Positions 44,145 to 55,834 are shown, counted from the stretch's first letter. The stretch: 64,000 bases of DNA from Alphaproteobacteria bacterium (GCA_030041335.1 JASHOB010000215.1:62001-126000); one strand, 5' to 3'. The notes: a model not told the origin generated them from the sequence alone. Numbers and translations: made by a program.

Positions 44145-44489
44145 ATGGACTCGATCTGGACCGCCGAACTGGTCGACCAGCTTTCCGCCTTATGGCAGCA
44201 AGGGCTATCGACCGCGGAAATCGGCCGCAAATTGGGGATCTCGAAGAACGCGGTCGTGGGCAAGGCGCATCGGCTGATGCTGACGCCGCGACCTTCGCCG
44301 TTGAAATCGCCGCCGATCCGCCACGCCGCCGGCAAGGCCGGACCGACTTGCTCTTGGCCGCACGGCCATCCCGGTCAACCGGGGTTCCGCTTTTGCGGCA
44401 AACGCGTCGTGCCGGGCAAGCCATATTGCCCGGAGCATGCCGCGATGGCCTACATTCAGCCGAAGGAGCGGAAGGTGCAGGCGGCTTAG
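44145..44489 (+). CDS. gcrA: GcrA cell-cycle regulator
   Basis: 114 residues. The N-terminal SANT/HTH-like helix set is WTAELVDQLSALWQQGLSTA ... GISKNAVVGKAHRL. The Cys-rich C-terminus reads CSWPHGHPG ... FRFCGKRVVPGKPYCPEHAA. Both match GcrA, which binds sigma-70 RNA polymerase and methylated promoters to drive cell-cycle genes in alphaproteobacteria. The HTH and tail are shorter than in Caulobacter (173 aa), so this may be a GcrA paralogue. The start is ATG 44145. Confidence 0.85.
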   Translation: MDSIWTAELVDQLSALWQQGLSTAEIGRKLGISKNAVVGKAHRLMLTPRPSPLKSPPIRHAAGKAGPTCSWPHGHPGQPGFRFCGKRVVPGKPYCPEHAAMAYIQPKERKVQAA

Positions 44490-44494
44490 GCGCC

Positions 44495-44983
44495 TTAAGC
44501 GCCGGCGGCGCGGCGGCAGCTGGGGCACAAGCCCGAGAGTTCCACGGTCTGTCGCGTCACCGCGAAACCAAAACCGCTAGCGCTTCTCGAGAGCGCGCGG
44601 GTAACGGACGGATCGTCAATTTCCGCGGCATTGCTGCACCTGGCGCAGATCAAAAATTGGCCGGCATGCGGCCGCTCGGGATGGTCGCAGCCAATAAAGG
44701 CGTTGCGCGACTCAATGCGGTGGATCAGCCCATGCTCCGCCAGAAACTCAAGCGCCCGATAGATGGTCGGCGGCGCCGCGTTGGGGTGCGATTGTTTCAA
44801 CGCGTCGAGCAGCGCATAAGCGCCCACCGGCTCGTGGCCGCGCCACACCAGCCCCAGTACCGCGCGGCGCAGCGCGGTGAGCCGCGCGCCGTGCGCGGCG
44901 CACAGGGTTTCTGCGCGGTCCAACGCCTCCTCGATACAGTGATCATGATCATGCCCGGCGCGGGCAAAAGCGGTGCGTGCCAT
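44495..44983 (-). CDS. zur: Fur-family repressor, Zur-like
   Basis: 162 residues. The N-terminal winged helix is LTALRRAVLGLVWRGHEPVG ... APPTIYRALEFLAEHGLI. The regulatory half has IGCDHPERPHAGQFLICARC and a last CPSCRR, giving two CxxC zinc sites. An N-terminal HDHDHC adds further metal ligands. The family is Fur; the Cys pattern and lack of an iron-type HHDH favour Zur. ATG 44983 is the start that keeps the family N-terminus; longer frames overlap the pyruvate kinase stop. Confidence 0.85.
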   Translation of the reverse strand: MARTAFARAGHDHDHCIEEALDRAETLCAAHGARLTALRRAVLGLVWRGHEPVGAYALLDALKQSHPNAAPPTIYRALEFLAEHGLIHRIESRNAFIGCDHPERPHAGQFLICARCSNAAEIDDPSVTRALSRSASGFGFAVTRQTVELSGLCPSCRRAAGA

Positions 44984-44999
44984 GGTGTTGAATGTAATA

Positions 45000-46417
<1,418 letters not shown>

Positions 46418-46421
<4 letters not shown>

Positions 46422-47683
46422 GACTGGGGCTGAATCAGAATCGCGCGGAAATCGTTCACGTTGGTTCGGGTTGGTCCGGTGACGATGAGATCGCCGAGCG
46501 CGGCGAAGGCCGCGTAAGAATCGTTGTTGGCAAGGAGGGAAGCAAGGTCGAGTTTTAATGCGGCGGCGCGGGCGATTGTCGCGGGACCGCATTGCGCTCC
46601 GGCATTGTCCTCGGTGCCGTCGATTCCGTCGGTGTCGGCGGCGAGGGCGTAAATTTGCGGCTGGCCGTCAAGGGCGAGCGCCAGCGCCAAGATGAATTCG
46701 GTGTTAGGTCCGCCGCGGCCCTGGCCGCGTACCGTCACCGTTACCTCGCCCCCCGACAAGATCACTGCCGGCAAACTTGCGCGGGATGTCGTCGCCAATG
46801 CAAGCCGCGCCTGGTCCGCCGCGACCGCGCGCGCCTCGCCCTCGATAGCATCGGAGAGCAAGATCGGCATGGTGCCGGCGGCTCGCGCCGCCGCCGCCGC
46901 CGCCGCGAGCGACTGTTTGGGCGTCGCTATCAGGCGATATTGGGCTTTCGCAAGCCGTCGATCGCCGGGCTTGGGGGTCTCGTCGGCCGCTTCATCGAAC
47001 CGCTGGGCAACCGCCGCGGGGGCGCCGATGTCATATTTTCTTAAAATGGCGCGAGCGTCGGCGAAGCTGCTCGGGTCGGCCGCCGTCGGGCCCGACGCGA
47101 TCACCGCCGGATCGTCCCCCGGCACGTCGGAAATGGCCAACGTCACGACACGCGCCGGATAGGCTGCAACGGCCAAGCGTCCGCCCTTGATCGCGGAGAG
47201 ATGCTTTCGCACGCAATTGATCTCCCCGATCGTCGCACCGGATTTGAGCAGCGCGCGCGTTACCGCCTGTTTGTCGGCCAGGCTCACGCCGGACGCCGGC
47301 AGCGTCATCAGTGCCGAGCCGCCGCCAGAGGCGAGGAACACCACCAAATCGTCAGCCTCGAGCCCCCGCACCAGATCGACGATGCGCCTTGCCGCGCCGA
47401 CCCCGACGGCGTCTGGCACGGGATGGCTCGCCTCGGCTACCTCGATGCGGCTACAGGCGACGCCATAGCCATGCCGGGTGATGACCAGGCCTGAAAGCGG
47501 GCCCGGCCAGTGGTCCTCGACCGCGCGGGCCATCGCCGCCGCCGCTTTGCCCGCGCCGACGACGATGGTGCGGCCTCGGGGTGGCTCCGGCAGATGGGCC
47601 GGTAACACCGCGGCCGGCGCCGCCGCCGCGACCGCGGTATCAAGCAAGGTGCGCAAAAATGACGGCGGATCGGCGACGCGCAT
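46418..47683 (-). CDS. ttuD: glycerate 2-kinase (TtuD/MOFRL family)
   Basis: 421 residues. GKAAAAMARAVED and TRHGYG come first, then the core FLASGGGSALMTLPA, ATIGEINCVRKHLSAIKGGR and GDDPAVIASGPT. The C-terminal MOFRL domain carries ILSGGEVTVTVRGQGRGGPN and DTDGIDGTEDNAGA. It phosphorylates D-glycerate to 2-phosphoglycerate in glyoxylate, tartrate or serine routes. ATG 47683 starts the conserved domain; a longer frame to 47884 adds low-complexity residues. It is coupled to pykA. Confidence 0.93.
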
Positions 47684-48019
47684 CGGCCAAACATAGCGGC
47701 ACTCGCCGCTTTCGTCTTTCGCTTCCCGGTCGTGACTCATATGATTTTTCGCTGCGCTTGAGGCGCAGCCCCCGTGACTGCTCTGCTCCTTGCGCCACGG
47801 GCCGGCCTGAAACTTGAGACATGTCAATGCACCGCCCGATGGCTCGGGTGGCATCGCGGGTTGGTCCGACGCAATCCTTGGCAATCAATCGGTTGACAAG
47901 CGACGGAACCGGCTGACGACACCCTATTTTCGTACATGTCTCGGCCTCCGGTGCCATTCCGCTCAGCCCCGGTGGTGTCCGGGGTTGGGATAACCGCGAG
48001 CGCACGATAGAGTTAGTGC

Positions 48020-48787
48020 ATGTCATTGCTGTTCCCTTCCGACCCGCCGCCGTTCGAAGAAATATCGGGAAGCGCACCGCTATTGCTGGTGTGCGATCAC
48101 GCTAGCAATCGCGTGCCCGCGGCTCTTGGCGGGCTGGGCCTGCCGGGCGAGCGCCTAAGGGAGCACATTGCTGTGGATATCGGCGCCGCTGCGGTGACGC
48201 GTCTGCTCGCACCGGCGCTCGGTGCTGCAGCGATCCTGGCCAGCTATTCCCGTCTTGTCATCGACTGCAACCGCGCACTCGACGATCCCAGTTCCATCCC
48301 GAGCCTGAGTGATGGCATCGCCATTCCCGGTAATCGCGAGCTGTCAGACGCGGCACGCGATGCGCGCCGTGCCGAAATTTTCGCGCCCTATCACGCCGCC
48401 ATCGCTCGGCGTCTTGCTGCTGCAGCGACTGTGCCGGCCTTGATCTCGATACACAGTTTCACGCCGGTGATGCGGGGCGTGGTTCGGCCGTGGCATATCG
48501 GCGTGTTGTGGGCCGATGATCCCCGCATTGCGGCGCCCCTCCTCGCGGCGTTGAGCGCCGAAGCGGCGCTGGTCGTCGGCGACAATCTGCCCTATTCAGC
48601 CCGCGAACCGCGCGGCTACACCGTAAGCCACCACGCGCACGCGCCGGGGTTTCCCCATGTCGCCATCGAGCTGAGGCAGGATCTGGTCGCCGATGAGGCC
48701 GGCGTTCGCGAATGGGCCCAGCGCCTGGCGCGGGTGCTCGATCCGATCCTCGCCGACCAGACGCTTTACCGCGTCGCGCGGCGGTGA
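48020..48787 (+). CDS. N-formylglutamate amidohydrolase family protein
   Basis: 255 residues. LLLVCDHASNRVPAALGGLG, DIGAAAVTRLLA, SRLVIDCNRA and ALISIHSFTPVMRGVVRPWH place it in the FGase (HutG-like) family. The pattern supplies the usual His, Glu and Asp metal ligands. The family removes formate from N-formylglutamate in histidine degradation. Many non-hut members have unknown substrates, and there are no hut genes here. Confidence 0.9.
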   Translation: MSLLFPSDPPPFEEISGSAPLLLVCDHASNRVPAALGGLGLPGERLREHIAVDIGAAAVTRLLAPALGAAAILASYSRLVIDCNRALDDPSSIPSLSDGIAIPGNRELSDAARDARRAEIFAPYHAAIARRLAAAATVPALISIHSFTPVMRGVVRPWHIGVLWADDPRIAAPLLAALSAEAALVVGDNLPYSAREPRGYTVSHHAHAPGFPHVAIELRQDLVADEAGVREWAQRLARVLDPILADQTLYRVARR

Positions 48788-48937
48788 ACGGACGATTCGG
48801 CGGCGTCGCCAACGTGGCAACCGGCCAGCCGGCAACATCGTCACTGGCGCCGAAGCAATTTCGATCCCGATCCCCGTGGTTCCGGCACTGGAAATTACGC
48901 GATCCGCGTCCCACAATAGCGTCGAGGAGTTCTCGCC

Positions 48938-49234
48938 ATGGACCATCAGACCCAAACCGAGCTCGAGGCGGCCGCATTCCGACGCCTGGTTCAGCATCTG
49001 CGCGAACGCACCGACGTGCAGAATATCGACTTGATGAATCTCGCAGGCTTCTGCCGCAACTGTCTCTCACGCTGGTATCGTGAAGCGGCCGAGGAGCGCA
49101 GCATTCCGCTGTCCGATCCGGCCGCGCGTGAAATCGTCTATGGCATGCCGTATGACGAATGGAAGGCGAAATTTTCGAAGGAGGCGACACCCGAACAGAA
49201 GGCCGCTTTCGCAGCGTCGCAAAAGAGCGGCTGA
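48938..49234 (+). CDS. DUF1244 family protein
   Basis: 98 residues, all alpha. VQNIDLMNLAGFCRNCLSRW with AAREIVYGMPYDEWK is the conserved DUF1244 core. It is common in proteobacteria and its function is unknown; CRNC with a following His-poor helix may bind metal. It is encoded just before the FAD dehydrogenase gene (1-base gap). Confidence 0.92.
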   Translation: MDHQTQTELEAAAFRRLVQHLRERTDVQNIDLMNLAGFCRNCLSRWYREAAEERSIPLSDPAAREIVYGMPYDEWKAKFSKEATPEQKAAFAASQKSG

Positions 49235-49235
49235 C

Positions 49236-50636
49236 ATGAGCACCGTCACGGCGCGCCGATCCCATCGCGACATCGATGTCGTGCTCGCGGCGCTGCGCGC
49301 GCGCTTCGGCAATCGGATCACGACTTCCGCTTCGGTGCTGGAACAGCACGGCCGCGATGAAGGTCATCACGCCACGATGCCGCCCGATGTCGTGGTCTAC
49401 GCGCAATCAACCGACGATGTCGTCGCGGTGGTCGCGCTGTGTCGCGAACACAAGATGCCGCTCATACCCTATGGCACCGGTACCTCGCTCGAGGGCCATG
49501 TCGCGGCACTCGAAGGTGGTGTCTGCCTCGACGTCGCGCAGATGGATCAGGTGTTGCGCGTCTCGCCCGATGACCTCGACTGCACCGTCCAGTGCGGCGT
49601 CACGCGCAATCAGCTCAACGACTATTTGCGCGATACCGGCTTGTTTTTCCCGATCGATCCCGGCGCCGACGCTTCCTTGGGCGGCATGGCTGCGACCCGC
49701 GCCTCGGGCACCAATGCTGTTCGTTACGGCACCATGCGCGACAATGTTCTGTCGCTCGAAGTGGTGACGGCGGATGGCAAGGTCGTGCGCACCGCAAGGC
49801 GCGCGCGCAAGAGTTCGGCCGGATACGATCTCACGCGGCTGTTCGTTGGCTCGGAAGGCACGCTCGGCATCATCACCGAGGTGACGCTGCGGCTCTACGG
49901 CATTCCCGAAGCGGTGCTGGCGGCCGTGTGTCCCTTCCCCAGCGTTGCCCAAGCGGTCGATACCGTGGTCGCGACCATCCAGTCGGGCGTGCCCATTGGC
50001 CGCGTCGAACTGGTCGATCCGTTCGCGATGCGTGCCGTCAACGCTTACGGCAATCTCGATTACGGCGTGGCGCCGACCCTGTTCTTCGAGTTCCATGGCA
50101 CGAAAGCCGGCGTCGACGAGCAGGTCGCCATCGTCAAGGAGCTGGCGGCGGCGCAAGGCGGCAGCGAATTTCGCTGGGCATCGACCGCGGATGAGCGCAA
50201 CAAGCTTTGGCATGCACGGCACAATGCTCACTACGCGCTGATGGCGATGCGGCCCGGCTGTCGTGCCTGGCCGACCGATGTCTGCGTGCCGATCTCGCGA
50301 CTGGCACAATGCATCACCGAGACCGAAGCCGATCTTGAGGCCTCGCCGCTGCAATCGGGCATGGTAGGACATGTCGGCGACGGCAATTTCCACGTCGATT
50401 TTCTCATCGACCCGTCGAAGCCCGAAGAGATGGCCGAGGCCCGCCGCCTCAACGAGCGCATGGTCATGCGCGCCTTGGCGATGGATGGCACGTGTACCGG
50501 CGAGCACGGGGTCGGCTACGGCAAGATCGATTTCCTTGCGGCCGAGCATGGCGAGGGCGTGGCGCTGATGCGCCTTCTGAAGCGGACGTTCGATCCGGAC
50601 AATATTCTCAATCCCGGCAAGGTCGTTCGCGTGTGA
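49236..50636 (+). CDS. FAD-linked D-lactate/glycolate-type dehydrogenase
   Basis: 466 residues. A PCMH/VAO flavoprotein with [12 protein letters not shown], the FAD-binding block [20 protein letters not shown], the C-terminal substrate domain [14 protein letters not shown] and [10 protein letters not shown]. It resembles mitochondrial-type D-lactate dehydrogenase (cytochrome) and GlcD. It oxidises a 2-hydroxy acid. The substrate could be D-lactate, glycolate or a related acid. It overlaps the macrodomain gene by 4 bases. Confidence 0.9.
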   Translation: MSTVTARRSHRDIDVVLAALRARFGNRITTSASVLEQHGRDEGHHATMPPDVVVYAQSTDDVVAVVALCREHKMPLIPYGTGTSLEGHVAALEGGVCLDVAQMDQVLRVSPDDLDCTVQCGVTRNQLNDYLRDTGLFFPIDPGADASLGGMAATRASGTNAVRYGTMRDNVLSLEVVTADGKVVRTARRARKSSAGYDLTRLFVGSEGTLGIITEVTLRLYGIPEAVLAAVCPFPSVAQAVDTVVATIQSGVPIGRVELVDPFAMRAVNAYGNLDYGVAPTLFFEFHGTKAGVDEQVAIVKELAAAQGGSEFRWASTADERNKLWHARHNAHYALMAMRPGCRAWPTDVCVPISRLAQCITETEADLEASPLQSGMVGHVGDGNFHVDFLIDPSKPEEMAEARRLNERMVMRALAMDGTCTGEHGVGYGKIDFLAAEHGEGVALMRLLKRTFDPDNILNPGKVVRV

Positions 50637-51142
50637 GCCGCTTCGAAATCACGATCCACGACATCACCCGGCTCGGGGTCGATGCGATTGTGAATGCCGC
50701 GAATTCGACGCTGCTCGGTGGCGGCGGCGTCGACGGCGCGATCCATCGTGCGGCGGGACCCGAGCTCCTTGCCGAATGCCGCGCGATCGGCGGCTGCCCG
50801 ACAGGCGAAGCGCGGATCACCAAAGGCTACCGGTTGCCGGCGCGCTACGTGATCCACACCGTAGGGCCGATCTGGCACGGCGGCAGCGCCGGTGAACCCG
50901 AATTGCTGGCGCGCTGCTATCGCAACAGTCTCGCGCTCGCGGCCGAGAACGGCATCGCGTCGATCGCCTTTCCGGCAATTTCGACCGGAGTATATGGCTA
51001 TCCGAAACGCCTGGCCTGCGACGTCGCGGTCGCCGAGACGCGCCGCTTCCTTGCCGCCAACGCGACGGTTGCGCGCGTGATCTTCGCTTGTTTCGATGCC
51101 GCGACCGCCGCGCATTATCAGGCAGCCCTGGCCGGGGGTTGA
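50633..51142 (+). CDS. macrodomain O-acetyl-ADP-ribose deacetylase-type protein
   Basis: 169 residues from GTG 50633 (GTGA overlap with the preceding stop). The macrodomain core has [40 protein letters not shown] and [12 protein letters not shown]. The Asn and GGGGVDGA motifs are those of active MacroD-type/YmdB deacylases. It hydrolyses O-acetyl-ADP-ribose or removes ADP-ribose from proteins. Why it is coupled to a 2-hydroxy acid dehydrogenase is not obvious. Confidence 0.94.
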   Translation: MSRFEITIHDITRLGVDAIVNAANSTLLGGGGVDGAIHRAAGPELLAECRAIGGCPTGEARITKGYRLPARYVIHTVGPIWHGGSAGEPELLARCYRNSLALAAENGIASIAFPAISTGVYGYPKRLACDVAVAETRRFLAANATVARVIFACFDAATAAHYQAALAGG

Positions 51143-51170
51143 TCAGCTCCGAGCCGCGTTGGCGAAATTT

Positions 51171-51389
51171 CTAACCACGGCACATTTCGCCGCTGCGATA
51201 GGCTTCGAGCACCAATAGCCGCAGGCCGCTCGACAGATTGCCGGCCCGGCGTTCATCGACGCTGGCGATCAGACTGGCGAGCGAGGTGCCGCGCTTGGCG
51301 GCGATTTGGCGCAGCGCCTCCCAGAACTCCTCTTCGAGCGACACGCTTGTGGCATGGCCCGCGACCTTGACTGAGTGTTTGGTGATCAC
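51171..51389 (-). CDS. ribbon-helix-helix (RHH_4) protein
   Basis: 72 residues from GTG 51389. ITKHSVKVAGHATSVSLEEE then FWEALRQIAAKRGTSLASL is the RHH_4 family pattern. The first strand and helices form a ribbon-helix-helix fold, probably DNA-binding. Family members are often annotated as aryl-sulfate sulfotransferase by mistake. The longer upstream frame is not supported. Confidence 0.78.
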   Translation of the reverse strand: MITKHSVKVAGHATSVSLEEEFWEALRQIAAKRGTSLASLIASVDERRAGNLSSGLRLLVLEAYRSGEMCRG

Positions 51390-51730
51390 GCCGGTCCCAA
51401 CATTGTGCCGGGTTGGCCCCCCTCGTCGAATCTTCCGCCCCGACAGCCCGCGGCGTGATGGCGGCGCCTGGCTCGCGTCTCGGAGCGCACGCCCTCGGAG
51501 CAATTTGCACTGCCTGGTCATGGCGGCGGTGGCGACGGGGCGCCGTCACCACCATCGGCGAACTCGCGCCCGCGCCGGCCAAAAAGCGCATCGATGCCGG
51601 CATATGCACGGTCACCGACGCAGCCTGATCTCGATCCCGTGCCCCGGGTCGCGCTCGATCCGTGTTGCCGCGCGCGCAGTAATGGTTTCTTTGCCGCTGC
51701 GGACCAAGCCGCAGGCGATTATAGCGCGTC
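51390..51730 (-). other. gap between the RHH gene and the metal-sensor gene
   Basis: 340 bases without a supported gene. A minus-strand frame ending in TGA at 51612-51614 reads GLVRSGKETITARAATRIER and then DPGHGIEIRLRR, which looks protein-like. It has only a weak TTG start, so I treat it as a possible remnant or tiny protein. Confidence 0.35.
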
Positions 51731-52192
51731 CTATGGCCGGGGGCGTGGGGTATTGCGGGCTTCGTCGACGAAGGTTGCCCGTTGCGTCGGCGTCAGGCTT
51801 GCCAGGAATTTGCCCATGGCGTTGGCGATGTCCTGCTGAAATTCGATGCGGTTCTTGACGGTGCTGTCAAGCAGCGTGGTGATCTGGTCCGACGATGTCG
51901 CCGGATCGGCGATCCTAGCCCACGCGGCGGCGTTGGCCGCGCGCATCGCGGCACCGTGCGTGCGCAGTGACGTCTGGAATTGCCGAAACGCTGCCGCTTG
52001 GGTGTCGCTCAATTTCAAATCGGCGGCGATCCGTTCGAACCGCTCGCGCTGGTTTAGCACCACCAGGCGGTGCCGGTGACGAAAATGGCCCGCGACCATG
52101 CCGACAAAGATGAGATTGAGCGCGACTGAAACCGCCACCACCACGATCAGCCAGCGACGGCGGGACGGGCGCGTCCCGACGGCGTCGCTCAT
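51731..52192 (-). CDS. periplasmic heavy-metal-sensor-like (CpxP/Spy/CnrR-type) protein
   Basis: 153 residues. The N-terminal helix WLIVVVAVSVALNLIFVGMV anchors a helical periplasmic domain of about 110 residues (FERIAADLKLSDTQAAAFRQ ... FLASLTPTQRATFVDEARNT). It matches the metal-resist/CpxP-like fold. It is the third gene of the sigma/anti-sigma operon and likely a periplasmic sensor or chaperone for that sigma factor. It overlaps the anti-sigma gene by 4 bases. Confidence 0.82.
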   Translation of the reverse strand: MSDAVGTRPSRRRWLIVVVAVSVALNLIFVGMVAGHFRHRHRLVVLNQRERFERIAADLKLSDTQAAAFRQFQTSLRTHGAAMRAANAAAWARIADPATSSDQITTLLDSTVKNRIEFQQDIANAMGKFLASLTPTQRATFVDEARNTPRPRP

Positions 52193-52719
52193 ATGCCGGT
52201 ATCCTCGTCGTCAGTGGCGAGGATAGTGCCTGGCGTCCCGATCACGGCCTGTTCCACGGTCGGGCTCTGGCCGGAATCCGGCAGGTCCATGATATTGTAC
52301 CGGCCGAGCTGAAACCCGATCAGCACAGCGACGACCATGCTTGCGGCAATGCCGCTCCAGGTGGCAGCGCTCCGCCAACTCGGCCGCGCTGACACGAGCG
52401 GCAGCGGCCATATCTTCTCATCGGGTTGAGCGATCAGGGACCGAGCCCGCGCGACGAGCGCCTCGCTCGCCGGGCCGGCGCTCGGCGAACGAGCGGCGAC
52501 GACATCGTCGAGCGCCTCAGGGCAGTCGAAAAACCATGCCTCGACCGCGGCAATCGCCGGATCGTTCTCGGGATCAATACCGGACCGGCCCAACCGGTTC
52601 TCGGCGTAGGCCGCCAGGATTAGCGCGTCCGGCTCGGCCGCGGCTTTTCCCGGCGCTGCCTCACCTTCGCGCCAGCGGCGCCACAGCGCCGCGTCATTGA
52701 ATTCTTTCCCTCCAGGCAT
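52189..52719 (-). CDS. probable anti-sigma factor with one membrane helix
   Basis: 176 residues. The N-terminal acidic region of about 110 residues is cytoplasmic. One helix (SGIAASMVVAVLIGFQLG) is followed by a short acidic periplasmic tail. The zinc anti-sigma motif HxxxCxxC is absent. Its place immediately after an ECF sigma gene, 18 bases away, and before a periplasmic sensor-like gene supports an anti-sigma role. The role is inferred from context. Confidence 0.62.
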   Translation of the reverse strand: MPGGKEFNDAALWRRWREGEAAPGKAAAEPDALILAAYAENRLGRSGIDPENDPAIAAVEAWFFDCPEALDDVVAARSPSAGPASEALVARARSLIAQPDEKIWPLPLVSARPSWRSAATWSGIAASMVVAVLIGFQLGRYNIMDLPDSGQSPTVEQAVIGTPGTILATDDEDTGI

Positions 52720-52737
52720 GCTTTTGTCTCCATGACG

Positions 52738-53310
52738 TTAGTTATTTAGGCGGTTGCGCGTCCGGTCATCCCCGGAAGCGCCCTGCCTCTCGTCTTGCGC
52801 GAAATATGAACGCAATTTCAACATTGCCTTGTGGTGCGTACTACGCACTGTCTGTGGATCGACGCCGAGCGCCGTGGCGATTTCAGCCACCTCGAGTTCG
52901 CGGTCATAAATCAGGCTGAGCACCAGCTTCTGTCGGGGTGATAGGAGCGAATCGGGATATTTCAATCGTTCGATCGTTTTCGGAGTCACGGCCAAGAGGG
53001 CCTCCGGCACGGCGTCGATGGGCGTCGACGGCAATTGCCGGCGCCGCAACACATCGCGGGCCGTGCTGCGCGCGACGATGGTAAGCCAGGTCGAAAGGCC
53101 GGCGCGGGTCGGGTCGTAGCTGCGCATCAGGCGGAAACCATCCTTGCATAATCGCAAGAACACCTCCTGCACCAAATCCTCGGCGTCGGCCTGCTCCCGC
53201 GCCACGGCCCGCACCGCCGAGACGATGAGCCCGGCATAACGGCGAACGAAGCCGTCCCAAGCATCCTTATCCCCTTGGCAGAGTAGGCGAAGATCGACCG
53301 AATCGGGCAC
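52738..53310 (-). CDS. ECF RNA polymerase sigma factor
   Basis: 190 residues. Region 2 reads FVRRYAGLIVSAVRAVAREQ ... DAEDLVQEVFLRL and region 4 reads LSPRQKLVLSLIYDRELEVA ... DPQTVRSTHHKAMLKLR. This is the two-region ECF layout. It directs RNA polymerase to a small regulon, probably envelope or metal stress given its downstream genes. It is the first gene of a three-gene operon. Confidence 0.94.
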   Translation of the reverse strand: MPDSVDLRLLCQGDKDAWDGFVRRYAGLIVSAVRAVAREQADAEDLVQEVFLRLCKDGFRLMRSYDPTRAGLSTWLTIVARSTARDVLRRRQLPSTPIDAVPEALLAVTPKTIERLKYPDSLLSPRQKLVLSLIYDRELEVAEIATALGVDPQTVRSTHHKAMLKLRSYFAQDERQGASGDDRTRNRLNN

Positions 53311-53317
53311 CTGATTG

Positions 53318-53755
53318 CTACTTTCCGCGCCGCTTCCGCTGTGGCGCCGGCTTTTTGACCTTGCCCGCCTTGGCGCGCAGCGCGGCGGCCTCCGCCTTGC
53401 CCGCCCATTGGCCTAGCGCCTCGCCGTCCTCAAGAATATCGGCGGGCACCTCATAATAGGCCATCTCAACGGTCTTGCCGTTTGGCATCGTGTAGGTGAA
53501 GGGCTTTGCCGCCGACGCCGTCGCGCCGGCCCGGCGCCGCGCGGTGTGGAGGAATGGTCTGGCGGCGGCTTCCTCGTAGTCGGGTCGATTATGCGCGTCG
53601 ACGCGGAAATAGACGGCGTCGCGCGCGATCAGCCCGAACATGAGCGATCCGCGATAAATGCCCCAGCCGCCAAACAGGCGGCGGACCGTCACCGGCGCCC
53701 AATCGCGCAACTGGTCGACCAGGTACTCGCCCAGAGGGTCGGCTGTCTTGACCAT
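53318..53755 (-). CDS. TfoX N-terminal domain protein
   Basis: 145 residues. VRRLFGGWGIYRGSLMFGLI and VYFRVDAHNRPDYEEA match the TfoX_N family (competence regulator Sxy N-terminal domain). The Lys/Arg-rich tail KKPAPQRKRRGK could bind nucleic acid. Function outside gamma-proteobacteria is unclear. Its ATG overlaps the GNAT stop by one base. Confidence 0.88.
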   Translation of the reverse strand: MVKTADPLGEYLVDQLRDWAPVTVRRLFGGWGIYRGSLMFGLIARDAVYFRVDAHNRPDYEEAAARPFLHTARRRAGATASAAKPFTYTMPNGKTVEMAYYEVPADILEDGEALGQWAGKAEAAALRAKAGKVKKPAPQRKRRGK

Positions 53756-54207
53756 CAGTCGAGCCGCTTTACGAGAAAATAGGTCTTGTGGCCCGGCGGA
53801 AAATCGTCAATCACGGCATAGGGCTTGAACCCGAGCTTCGGATAGAAGTCCGGCGCCTGGAAGCTGGCGGTGTTGAGATATATGCCGATGCAGCCGCGTT
53901 TGCGCGCCTCTTGCTCGGCGAGTGCCATCAGTTTCCGGCCATGGCCCTGGCGCCGCAGCGAATCGGGCAGCCAGAAAAGCTCGATATACATCCAGCCCCA
54001 GCCGGTCCATCCGGTGAGGCCGCCCAGAACCCGGCCTTTGGCGTCGTTGAGCACGACCGCAACGGTGTGCCACCGGGCCGCTCCCACCCTTTCGCCATTA
54101 TAGGCGACGAGGCCTCTCAGAATGGTCTTTCGCGCCGCGTTGCGTGACGCGCCGGTGACGTTGTATGTCAGGCGCGACACCGGCTTAGCGCGGGTACTGA
54201 CGGCCAT
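53755..54207 (-). CDS. GNAT-family N-acetyltransferase
   Basis: 150 residues. The acetyl-CoA loop is LRRQGHGRKLMALAEQEA and the C-terminal beta strand is FYPKLGFKPYAVIDDF. It acetylates an unknown amine using acetyl-CoA. It is followed directly by TfoX and preceded by fumarase. Confidence 0.9.
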   Translation of the reverse strand: MAVSTRAKPVSRLTYNVTGASRNAARKTILRGLVAYNGERVGAARWHTVAVVLNDAKGRVLGGLTGWTGWGWMYIELFWLPDSLRRQGHGRKLMALAEQEARKRGCIGIYLNTASFQAPDFYPKLGFKPYAVIDDFPPGHKTYFLVKRLD

Positions 54208-54220
54208 CAGCGGTCATGCT

Positions 54221-55834
54221 CTATGTCAGTTTGGCGAAAAAATCGTTGCCTTTGTCGTCAATAACGATAAAGGCCGGGAAATCCTTCACCTCAATTCGCC
54301 AGATCGCTTCCATGCCGAGTTCGGGATAAGCCAGGGTCTCGACCTTGGTGATGCAGTCTTTGGCGAGACGCGCCGCCGGGCCGCCGATCGAGCCGAGATA
54401 GAAGCCGCCGTGTTTGCGGCAGGCTTCGCGCACCTCGGCGCCGCGATTGCCCTTGGCCAGCGTGACGAAGCTGCCGCCCGCGGCCATGAATTGATCGACA
54501 TAGGAATCCATCCGTCCCGCCGTGGTTGGTCCGAACGAGCCCGCGACGTATCCGGCCGGCGTTTTAGCCGGGCCGGCATAGTAGATGGCGTGCTCGCGAA
54601 AATAGGACGGCAGAGCCTCGCCGCGGTCGAGGGTGTCCTTGAGTTTGGCGTGAGCGATGTCCCGCGCCACCACGAGCGGCCCGGTCAGCGCGAGACGCGT
54701 CTTGATCGGGTATCGCGACAGGCAGGCGCGAATTTCTGGCATCGGCCTGTTCAAGTCGACACTGACCACCTCGCCCCCGAGCCGCGCATCCTCGATCTCC
54801 GGCAGATAACGCGCCGGGTCGGTTTCGAGCTCCTCGAGGAAAATACCGTGAGCATCGATTTTGCCGAGGATCTGCCGGTCGGCGGCGCAGGACACGCCGA
54901 TGCCAATCGGCAGACTGGCGCCGTGGCGCGGCAGGCGGATGACGCGGACATCGTGGCAGAAATATTTGCCGCCGAATTGCGCACCGATGCCGTTGAGCCG
55001 CGTCAGCTGCAGTACTTCTTGCTCGAACTCGCGGTCGCGGAAAGCCTGGCCGAATGTGGTGCCCTGCGCCGGCAAGCCATCGAGGTAGCGGCAGCTCGCG
55101 AGCTTGACGGTCTTGAGATTCATTTCTGCCGAGGTGCCGCCGATCACGATCGCCAGATGGTAAGGCGGACACGCCGCGGTGCCGAGCGTGCGGATCTTCT
55201 CGTCGAGGAATTTTACCAGCGCGTTCGGATTGAGCACGGCCTTGGTCTGCTGAAACAGGAAACTCTTGTTGGCCGAGCCGCCGCCCTTGGCGATGAACAG
55301 GAACTTATATTGGTCGCCGTCTGCGGCGAAGAGGTCGATCTGCGCCGGCAGATTATCGCCGGTGTTCACCTCGTCATAGAGCGAGAGCGGCGCGACCTGG
55401 CTGTAGCGCAGATTGCTCTCGGTATAAGTGCGTCGAATGCCGGCGGCCAATGCCGCTTCGTCGCCGCCTCCGGTCCAGACGCGCTGGCCCTTCTTGCCCA
55501 TGACAATAGCGGTGCCGGTGTCCTGGCACATCGGCAAGACACGCCCCGCGGCAATGTTGGCGTTCTTCAGCAAGTCGAGCGCCACGAACCGATCATTGTC
55601 CGACGCTTCCGGATCGTCGAAGATCTGGCGCAGCTGCTGCAAATGGCCGGGGCGCAACAAATGTTGGCAATCGCGATAAGCGGCCGCTGCGAGCAGGGTC
55701 AACGCTGCGGGCGCGACCGTAACGACGGTCTCGCCGGCAAACGACGACGTCGCGACATGGTCACTCGACAGTTTGCGATAGGGCGTAATGTCGGCGCCGA
55801 GATCGAAGAGATCGTGGAAAACAAAATCAGCCAT
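54221..55834 (-). CDS. fumA: fumarate hydratase class I
   Basis: 537 residues. Converts fumarate to malate in the TCA cycle using a 4Fe-4S cluster. The three Cys ligands sit in [15 protein letters not shown] and GVSCAADR. The C-terminal swivel domain contains [19 protein letters not shown]. Size and layout match FumA/FumB. It is oxygen-sensitive in this family. The GNAT gene follows after 13 bases. Confidence 0.96.
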   Translation of the reverse strand: MADFVFHDLFDLGADITPYRKLSSDHVATSSFAGETVVTVAPAALTLLAAAAYRDCQHLLRPGHLQQLRQIFDDPEASDNDRFVALDLLKNANIAAGRVLPMCQDTGTAIVMGKKGQRVWTGGGDEAALAAGIRRTYTESNLRYSQVAPLSLYDEVNTGDNLPAQIDLFAADGDQYKFLFIAKGGGSANKSFLFQQTKAVLNPNALVKFLDEKIRTLGTAACPPYHLAIVIGGTSAEMNLKTVKLASCRYLDGLPAQGTTFGQAFRDREFEQEVLQLTRLNGIGAQFGGKYFCHDVRVIRLPRHGASLPIGIGVSCAADRQILGKIDAHGIFLEELETDPARYLPEIEDARLGGEVVSVDLNRPMPEIRACLSRYPIKTRLALTGPLVVARDIAHAKLKDTLDRGEALPSYFREHAIYYAGPAKTPAGYVAGSFGPTTAGRMDSYVDQFMAAGGSFVTLAKGNRGAEVREACRKHGGFYLGSIGGPAARLAKDCITKVETLAYPELGMEAIWRIEVKDFPAFIVIDDKGNDFFAKLT

